Source: an uncultured Clostridia bacterium
GTDB lineage: Bacteria > Bacillota > Clostridia > Christensenellales > Borkfalkiaceae
NCBI GenBank assembly: GCA_934271065.1
Contig: CAKQQQ010000008.1
Location: forward strand, 1-64,000
Reading direction: 5' to 3'
DNA length: 64,000 nt
Shown: one piece after another, positions 60,401-64,000 of the stretch
Position numbering within the stretch: position 1 is the first letter of the stretch
How the letters are laid out: each line of letters starts with the position of its first letter
Notes under the pieces: generated by a model
What the model was told of the DNA's origin: nothing
What the model saw: only the letters and a program-made list of their open reading frames with translations
Database searches by the model: none
Position numbers and translations under genes: made by a program

Positions 60401-60499
60401 CTCGTTGACTTCGACGTCGACACCATATACCGGTTGTTCGTCAATGGCAATGTTTTTAGCCTGCTCTTCGTTTGCGTTTTTTATTTTGATTATTCCCAT
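54413..60499 (-). CDS. Large RHS-repeat polymorphic toxin
   Basis: A 2028-residue RHS/YD-repeat protein. An N-terminal region without signal peptide is followed by a beta-rich WapA-like segment (FPVTIDPQI near residue 300). Coiled-coil-forming segments lie near residues 640-840. Dozens of YD repeats (YDxxGxx) form the cage, closing with the core RFISPDSIEYLDP and NPVSNVDPNGN. The last 213 residues are a Gly/Ala-rich hydrophobic linker and a roughly 108-residue tip that I cannot classify. A perfect GAGGAGG precedes the ATG. It lies 28 bp after the acyl-carrier cassette. Confidence 0.9.
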   Translation of the reverse strand: MGIIKIKNANEEQAKNIAIDEQPVYGVDVEVNENTDIPQENQEQCQDPAVLYEDESRTDKHTRHYVMNNGTVKSVFNAESVSYFDEEAKKWKPIDNSLKENADAYESKNGNMRTKIYKENKGKKVEIAKSDKQLSWEYLGKQVETVSVANENVETFSASVLKVNNDLAGESANINSSAVYENIEKDTDLEYCLLGNNLKENIIVREKSADYRYLFALKTEGLKIRLSEDNESLELYTERTNDDGTVEQKVEFTIPAPFMYDANGESSDDVYYELEPSENGNYAFAVVASDEWINAAERAFPVTIDPQIVTDNSSLITKQVQYRVVSTGLGSGSSTGSWTNTSSSDIRVYKSNSIEYRTCLTIKRSLMNLPNNRIVGVKLIMSPSSNFEGYLIVNNTYKHYKSSDGKLEQDITGIFKRYTSDFTINIEPSYYPYEYINGYFSMSANPPVIEVEYLTNENTKPVKKIFSLAGVAAANVNLATGDMVTSFCDIDGDRSVKGVEIKHVYKKDGANFFCGNNFRLNIQEKFVKNSSGVLDANYIYTDADGDKHGFRDYYYYIDQNGKKNYISSKSSIVVEADGTLKYNGYNVACEYKSASGLKAITVLEGLKNVKSLDQRSDKIKELSEQVKTYGNAWRDFVIINLTTGEIENSNLSETVIFDTYTQTMMPIPKSEALQYKSLKDQLANLIEKSSSDSVVGNNEYKSVAALKNSIDSENEELNDYIKGTDLEKNSQISSKLNSYTEIIPISVFDNVSSDSKYSKNGNQITLKQLIRLFRQRNLSIEQYNDQITLISTQDDTINNQLSLISKKRTVYIEQIQGYYKEYKAKLEELKQAKLQTPVNFLTDGKIYKGYNESGNLVAIFDAYENNVVIEYEQYYIEYASGERITRICDNDNNVVTFSYTPDNKLSCITDRNGRNTRYVYDSGSNLKEVIFDTGEKINITYYGNFITSIAEEKNNLYAKVLYNGSKLSAIINGSSVDTDIDTVYFSFVQNNNSTMNYVTITTDKSKERYYFNADNNLKEYRLEEGGVMSKAEQYVYNPYWKGSTKQSDPKVVTTSTTKESLRGKTLTNFVFTAGDTETTTLDQFENPLKTTNSRVKLDAGGTNYLTVVTDRLYDDNQKLIEEVTTGTYSKDNKSLISHTKYNYNYAGNIVRKETYVEGEEFTKGKTVEETVYDNKGNVTKAFTYNTLDSSSKFYSSESEYDETGKTLADYDETGENKTKYGYKDGTSVVRETILPNGSKFAYGHDADDTVTSITQSTEDGEENSTQKVYKYGQVIEVKSGNTTVGYEYDDKRRLSEVKLNGNAHSTFEYHENETLNGVTVDRVVEKKDGKEFTTYTDKRGRVIRAGFPEKVQIDYGYNAAGNVESMTETVDNISVRSFAYTYNGLDKLTSYTEKDHGTDKHKETYAYDDYGKLTEVKHDSGFTYRYGYKSSTDGEIDNISIGENIVVKPKTDVNGRNTGKQVLFANTQVETESISYVKFGDHATNLPSSIVFGKKGVINCSASERLKYSYDKMGNISAIFKNGTLIVKYTYDKLNRIIREDNRTLKHTWVFAYDNNGNIITKKETDFTLKENTEDCVFTEHLYEYDGDELVYYDGKTCCYMAKTGKPSIYKNNNVYWSGVNVVEYGNNTFTYDACGRRLTKNNLVYTYDSNGKLIRQSNGLEFFYDHTGVAGMKYNGTTYIYRKDVQGNIIALLDSNGRIVVKYAYDAWGNYAAKALDRVDGKVQFNNADPDTVFNADYEKYKQLANINPFRYRGYYYDTETELYFLKTRYYDPEVGRFISPDSIEYLDPETINGLNLYAYCNNNPVSNVDPNGNKWWHWLIGVLIVVASVALSVVTAGIAAPITAALGSGLLGAIVGGAVAGAIGGAITAFGISVATQGIKTGFTNIDWKQVGIQTAIGALSGAVLGGIGGGIKYARAAHYLKSNGVATDPKEILRNFKGIPSVKTSNGTIGFRYFDNINAMSKGKWLTSALTNNPIRDLVLYNNNATMVSKFMIEKGAQYLVGTIAKSPVNAIQYFVANVNWLSLL

Positions 60500-60527
60500 T
60501 TTAACCTCCTCAGGAATTCATAAATTT

Positions 60528-61079
60528 TTAATTTTCTATTGTTATCGCAAAAATATGCATAAACATATTTTGCGGTAAAAATATATTTTTTACCTTTGCT
60601 ATATGCTTTAAGTCGCATCGGGTATAATGAAAGTTTACGATATGTATCATATTTCCTTTCGTCGTAGTCGCAAAAAGGGTTTTATATTTACCGTCGGAAT
60701 ACTCCTTAAAAATACTCTTGTCATCGCTCGATGCAACTGTCCAATCTTCAAATGTTACGCTTATAATTTCCTTAACGCCGTCTTCGAATTCTACTATTAT
60801 TCTTTCTGTATTCTTACCCCAAAAGAAAAAACCTAGAAAGTATAATTTCTTTATGTATTGATCTATCTGCAAAGTCTGCCCGTCACATTCTATATTGTCG
60901 TAAAATCCGTCATTCAGAATAAAAAATTTTCCGACTGCGGATTCCCAGATTCGAGCCAATATCTCTCTGTCGATATAATTCCCGTCCAGTCCTGAAAATT
61001 CGTCGACTATATCGTTTTTTCCGTAAGTAATTTTATTGTTTACAACATTGGATAAATCTACTTGTTTAATTTCACCCAT
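60528..61079 (-). CDS. Unknown protein between the BtrH-like gene and the RHS toxin
   Basis: A 183-residue soluble protein with mixed alpha/beta pattern (LARIWESAVGKFFILNDGFYDN, GKNTERIIVEFEDGVKEI). I do not recognise it. I start it at 61079, with GAGG 8 bp upstream; it overlaps the BtrH-like stop by 8 bp. Lying immediately before the RHS gene it is a candidate chaperone, adaptor or loading factor for the toxin. Confidence 0.7.
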   Translation of the reverse strand: MGEIKQVDLSNVVNNKITYGKNDIVDEFSGLDGNYIDREILARIWESAVGKFFILNDGFYDNIECDGQTLQIDQYIKKLYFLGFFFWGKNTERIIVEFEDGVKEIISVTFEDWTVASSDDKSIFKEYSDGKYKTLFATTTKGNMIHIVNFHYTRCDLKHIAKVKNIFLPQNMFMHIFAITIEN

Positions 61080-62016
61080 AAATACCAACCTCAACAGACA
61101 TATAATCTTGCAATGCCTTTTCGCTTTTAATTAAAACGTCGATTTTCTCGATAATTTTTCGACATTGCTCACTACTTATTTCGGTCTGATTTCTACGCGA
61201 AATTTTCCATAATATCGATCGCAAAAACATATAACACGTTTCGATCTCTTCAAGACAATATATAAGGTCCGATGATTTATTCAAACAATGTAATATGTCC
61301 GCAGATTCCTTCATTGCGGTAAAAAAACTTATAAGCCTGTCGGCATTTGTCAAAAGAAAATTAAAATCGTTATTTACCAAGCAAGTTTTTAACCGCTCCA
61401 AATCTTCAAACAGAAACTTAAAACCACGTAGCAAGGTATCTTTGTTTAAAATAAATTTATAAAATTCTTCTTCGCTCGCGCGTTTATTTTTTATGACGCG
61501 CATACACGACGTCATATACCCAACGCAAAGACACTTTCTGTACGACCGATTCGCCAAAATTAATTCGTCAAAAGGCATTTCTTTCTCTCTGAACATATAA
61601 TCATTAAGATAATTGTGATCGACAATATTAAAAATCTTCTTTTCGAAATCGAACCCGTAAACCATAACAAAATGCCGACAATGAGTTTTATGATAATAAT
61701 CCGTTCTTTCCTTCATCTCATAACAATCCACTCCGACAATAACGGGAATTCCCTTCGCAATCAGTTTTAACAATTTCCTTTCCGTGATATTGCAATGCTT
61801 TGTGCGATAATCGACAAATGCCGTAGTGTTTATTTCAGAAACGACTTTTTTTGAATCAAAATTGCCCTGCGGCACAGATAAATTTAACAACAACACTTCA
61901 TCGACGTTTCCCCCGATACACGATACGGCGGAATACAGTTGATGATAATAACAACTTCCGAACCAAAATTTATTAAAGGTTTTTACTTCACCCAACTTAA
62001 ATCTCTTGTTTTTCAT
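61072..62016 (-). CDS. BtrH-like protein (C39-peptidase-like acyltransferase fold)
   Basis: A 314-residue protein whose N-terminal 170 residues match the BtrH_N pattern: Cys22 in FGSCYYHQLYSA, a middle GVDCYEM block, His in HCRHFVMVYGF and Asp in NIVDHNYLND, giving a Cys-His-Asp site. BtrH of butirosin synthesis moves an acyl chain from a carrier protein to an amine. The C-terminal half is helical. I start it at 62016, where GGGAG is well placed. Two genes for carrier proteins and one ligase precede it. Confidence 0.72.
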   Translation of the reverse strand: MKNKRFKLGEVKTFNKFWFGSCYYHQLYSAVSCIGGNVDEVLLLNLSVPQGNFDSKKVVSEINTTAFVDYRTKHCNITERKLLKLIAKGIPVIVGVDCYEMKERTDYYHKTHCRHFVMVYGFDFEKKIFNIVDHNYLNDYMFREKEMPFDELILANRSYRKCLCVGYMTSCMRVIKNKRASEEEFYKFILNKDTLLRGFKFLFEDLERLKTCLVNNDFNFLLTNADRLISFFTAMKESADILHCLNKSSDLIYCLEEIETCYMFLRSILWKISRRNQTEISSEQCRKIIEKIDVLIKSEKALQDYMSVEVGIYG

Positions 62017-62236
62017 CGATTTTTCTCCCGACATAATTTATTAAATCGTTCACGGTTAAATATTCGTTCATTATGAGCCCGTCATCGCATTCGATACCGA
62101 AATAACTTTCTATCTCGACTATTGCCCCGACAAACGACAAACTATCTAAACTTAAAAGTTTTAATTCGCTTTCCGGAGTAACTTCCTCGTCTATCGCGCA
62201 AGCGTTTTTTATAATCTCAATCACTTTATCTTTCAT
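61997..62236 (-). CDS. Acyl carrier protein 2
   Basis: A 79-residue carrier protein. The phosphopantetheine site is Ser32 in LDSLSFVGAIVEIE, followed by the helix-III pattern. It overlaps the ligase by 4 bp and the BtrH-like gene by 20 bp. It is a dedicated carrier, not the fatty-acid ACP, because of the cassette context and the presence of a second carrier. Confidence 0.85.
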   Translation of the reverse strand: MKDKVIEIIKNACAIDEEVTPESELKLLSLDSLSFVGAIVEIESYFGIECDDGLIMNEYLTVNDLINYVGRKIDEKQEI

Positions 62237-63492
62237 TTTCGTAATTTTTTCCCGCTCGCCGTTCGAGCCAGCGCATCAACCTGTTTTATTTTATTAGGGA
62301 CTATGTTGGGGTTCATTATTCCGACAAGTCGTTTTCGTAACGTCTGAATATCCAACGTGCCTATATAGTCCATACAAATAATCGTACCGTTCTCGGATTT
62401 TTCGCCATAAACCAGACAGTCTGTCACTCCGGATATTTCTTTTACGGCACTTTCAATTTCTTCCGGATAAACGTTAATTCCTGCTTTTATAAGCATTCCG
62501 TCTTTCCTGCCGTCTATATACAAATACCCGTCATTGTCAAAATGCGCACGATCCCCTGTTAGCAACCAACCGTTTTTAATTTTTTCCTGTGTTTTTCTCG
62601 TATCCAGATAGTAACCTTTCATCACGCTTGCGGATTTTACCCATAATTCTCCGTCAACCATCTTCAACTGAACTTCTCCGATGGCTTTACCTACGCTATT
62701 AGGTTTTTTCACAAAATCTTTCGGCAACAACGCACTGACGCGTGGGCTGTGTTCGGTTAATCCGTAAACGTTGTAAAACTTCGTATCGGGGAAATTATCA
62801 ACCAATGTTTTGCCTGTACTAACGGTCAGGACTTCTCCGCTTAACACACCGATTTTAATAGGAAACGATTTATTTTTTGCTACAAGACACAGTGTCTGAT
62901 ACAACGTAGGAGTAGCGCAAAAAACATCTATTTCGTTTTTTACGAAATACGACAACAACCGTTGCGGCATAAATGATTCTTCGTAAAAATAAATAGTCAG
63001 ACCGCAACACAACGCATATAAAATTTCACCGGTTAGCACCGCTATATGCACAAGCGGGCGAGCGACACAAATACTTTTTACGCTACTTAAATCAAAATAA
63101 GTTTCTATGTATTGCAAATTCGAAATTATGTTCTCATGTGTCAACATAACCCCTTTGGGAACTCCGGTCGTTCCGCTCGTAAACATCAAAAACGCCAGAT
63201 CTTTTATTGTTTCGTATGCAATATCGGTTTTCACGACACGATGAATGTACTCGTAATTTTTTATCCCGTATTCTTTTGTTATAGGGACCGCTACGTTTCC
63301 TTCCGCAATACATCGCAATATCGAAATTGCCTGTTCTTCACGACTTTTCCCTTCACATATCAACAATCGACTTTCGTTATGCGCCCGATTCGGAAAACTA
63401 ACCAATTCTTTGTATGTTAACCCACTGTTTGCAAAGGCAATTCTTTCGCCGTGACGCTCCATTTTCGATTTTAAGTATCCCCATAGAGTCAT
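62233..63492 (-). CDS. AMP-dependent acyl/aminoacyl ligase
   Basis: A 419-residue adenylate-forming enzyme that should activate a carboxylic acid and load it on one of the carrier proteins. Motifs: A3 FTSGTTGVPKG (104-114), A5 YNVYGLTEHSP, A7 LLTGDRA, A8 GRKDGMLIKAGINVYPEEIE and a terminal catalytic Lys region RTASGKKLRK. It is shorter than the usual 500 residues because the N-terminal subdomain is reduced. Whether the substrate is a fatty, aryl or amino acid is not visible. It overlaps both carrier genes by 4 bp. Confidence 0.88.
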   Translation of the reverse strand: MTLWGYLKSKMERHGERIAFANSGLTYKELVSFPNRAHNESRLLICEGKSREEQAISILRCIAEGNVAVPITKEYGIKNYEYIHRVVKTDIAYETIKDLAFLMFTSGTTGVPKGVMLTHENIISNLQYIETYFDLSSVKSICVARPLVHIAVLTGEILYALCCGLTIYFYEESFMPQRLLSYFVKNEIDVFCATPTLYQTLCLVAKNKSFPIKIGVLSGEVLTVSTGKTLVDNFPDTKFYNVYGLTEHSPRVSALLPKDFVKKPNSVGKAIGEVQLKMVDGELWVKSASVMKGYYLDTRKTQEKIKNGWLLTGDRAHFDNDGYLYIDGRKDGMLIKAGINVYPEEIESAVKEISGVTDCLVYGEKSENGTIICMDYIGTLDIQTLRKRLVGIMNPNIVPNKIKQVDALARTASGKKLRK

Positions 63493-63722
63493 AAGTATCT
63501 CTCTACCAATTCTATAAGACTTGACAAGGTTTGCAGATTTTCCGGTTGCAAATCGTCATCCGAGAACTCCACATCAAACGCATATTCGATTGATACGATA
63601 AGCGAAACAAGTGCCAAACTGTCTACGCCGCTTTCAATCAACGACTCGTTTTCATCCAATTCCGCACCAATAGTGTCTTTAGCTGCTTTTATAATCTTTT
63701 CCTTAATATTTTCTCTATCCAT
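63489..63722 (-). CDS. Acyl carrier protein 1
   Basis: A 77-residue carrier protein with the attachment Ser35 in GVDSLALVSLIVSIE and an acidic helix after it. It overlaps the downstream ligase by 4 bp and the upstream gene by 8 bp. Two distinct carriers in one cassette suggest two loading steps or two substrates. Confidence 0.85.
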   Translation of the reverse strand: MDRENIKEKIIKAAKDTIGAELDENESLIESGVDSLALVSLIVSIEYAFDVEFSDDDLQPENLQTLSSLIELVERYL

Positions 63723-63999
63723 CTTTTAATGCCTCCGCAACTTTCTTTTCTATTTCAAGAATATAAACTATTTTTTGGTAAAGTTCGCTATACGCCTTAA
63801 TTTTATTGACTTCTTCCTTTTTGAATTCTTTCAATCTACGAAGATGAACGTCAAAATAAATCTTATCCATACAACCAATTTCTTCATTTAGAAGACTGTT
63901 TACGTTTTCATTTTTAACATAATACCGAGCAAGTCTTTTTCTGGACACACGCAAAACGCCTATAGCAGACTCCAACGCACCTAAATTGTTTGGCAATTC
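63715..63999 (-). CDS. Unknown helical protein, cut by the right edge
   Basis: The visible 93-94 residues are charged and helical (RRLKEFKKEEVNKIKAYSEL), with likely coiled-coil character. No ATG or ribosome site is seen, so the gene probably starts beyond the window. It overlaps ACP 1 by 8 bp and is part of the same operon. I do not recognise it. Confidence 0.6.
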   Translation of the reverse strand, partial: ELPNNLGALESAIGVLRVSRKRLARYYVKNENVNSLLNEEIGCMDKIYFDVHLRRLKEFKKEEVNKIKAYSELYQKIVYILEIEKKVAEALKDG

Positions 64000-64000
64000 T

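Noticed and set aside
1..64000. CRISPR array
   Set aside because: I found no series of regularly spaced direct repeats with unique spacers and no cas gene. The AcrIIA9-like gene is not evidence of a local CRISPR system.

Overview
The window looks like the chromosome of an endospore-forming, Gram-positive anaerobe of the class Clostridia. It carries spoIVA and the spoIIGA-sigE pair, a ylxM-ffh-rpsP-khpA-rimM-trmD-rbgA-rnhB block in Firmicutes order, lgt, mscL, and genes packed with 4-14 bp overlaps. Codons are rich in CG dinucleotides and intergenic regions are A/T-rich, which resembles uncultured gut Christensenellales. I cannot name the genus from sequence alone.

Layout. 0-10 kb: leftward genes for two membrane-anchored proteins, a metal permease, SpoIVA, Der, a GT28-type glycosyltransferase, an O-antigen ligase/polymerase-like protein, SigE and SpoIIGA. 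10-19 kb: three large exported proteins (one lipoprotein, one C-terminally anchored protein, one tyrosine-phosphatase lipoprotein) that share Cys/His-rich and InlB/MBG-like repeat modules. 19-23.7 kb: tRNA-Pro, an iron-type alcohol dehydrogenase, a truncated FMN-reductase gene, a carbamoyltransferase paralogue with altered active-site motifs, lgt, mscL and tRNA-Ser. 23.7-30.5 kb: an accessory element inserted at the 3' end of tRNA-Ser. It has a large serine recombinase, a HUH rolling-circle Rep, a small conserved-looking ORF, a DUF4304 protein, gene fragments and a GNAT, and is bounded by degenerate copies of the tRNA 3' end. 30.5-47.7 kb: an esterase, a gene with a long structured leader, then the core block from an rRNA methyltransferase through uvrAB, ending at tRNA-Ala(CGC). 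47.8-52.9 kb: a rightward accessory operon with ArdA antirestriction, an AcrIIA9/PcfK domain fused to a MutS domain-I module, PcfJ and small proteins, like the leading region of a conjugative element. 52.9-64 kb: a metallopeptidase and a leftward operon (unknown helical protein, ACP, AMP-ligase, ACP, BtrH-like protein, unknown protein, 2028-aa RHS toxin, putative immunity protein).

How the genes fit together. The core genes cover sporulation, cell-surface polymer synthesis, ribosome/SRP biogenesis and excision repair. The most interesting accessory locus is the right-hand operon. A carrier-protein, ligase and acyltransferase-like cassette is translationally coupled and runs directly into a polymorphic RHS toxin that has no signal peptide. 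This suggests an unrecognised acyl modification or small-molecule partner for the toxin. Further points are several near-leaderless sigma-A genes, an efp terminator whose stem contains the ylxM -35 box, and a nested-stem leader RNA upstream of an unknown gene.
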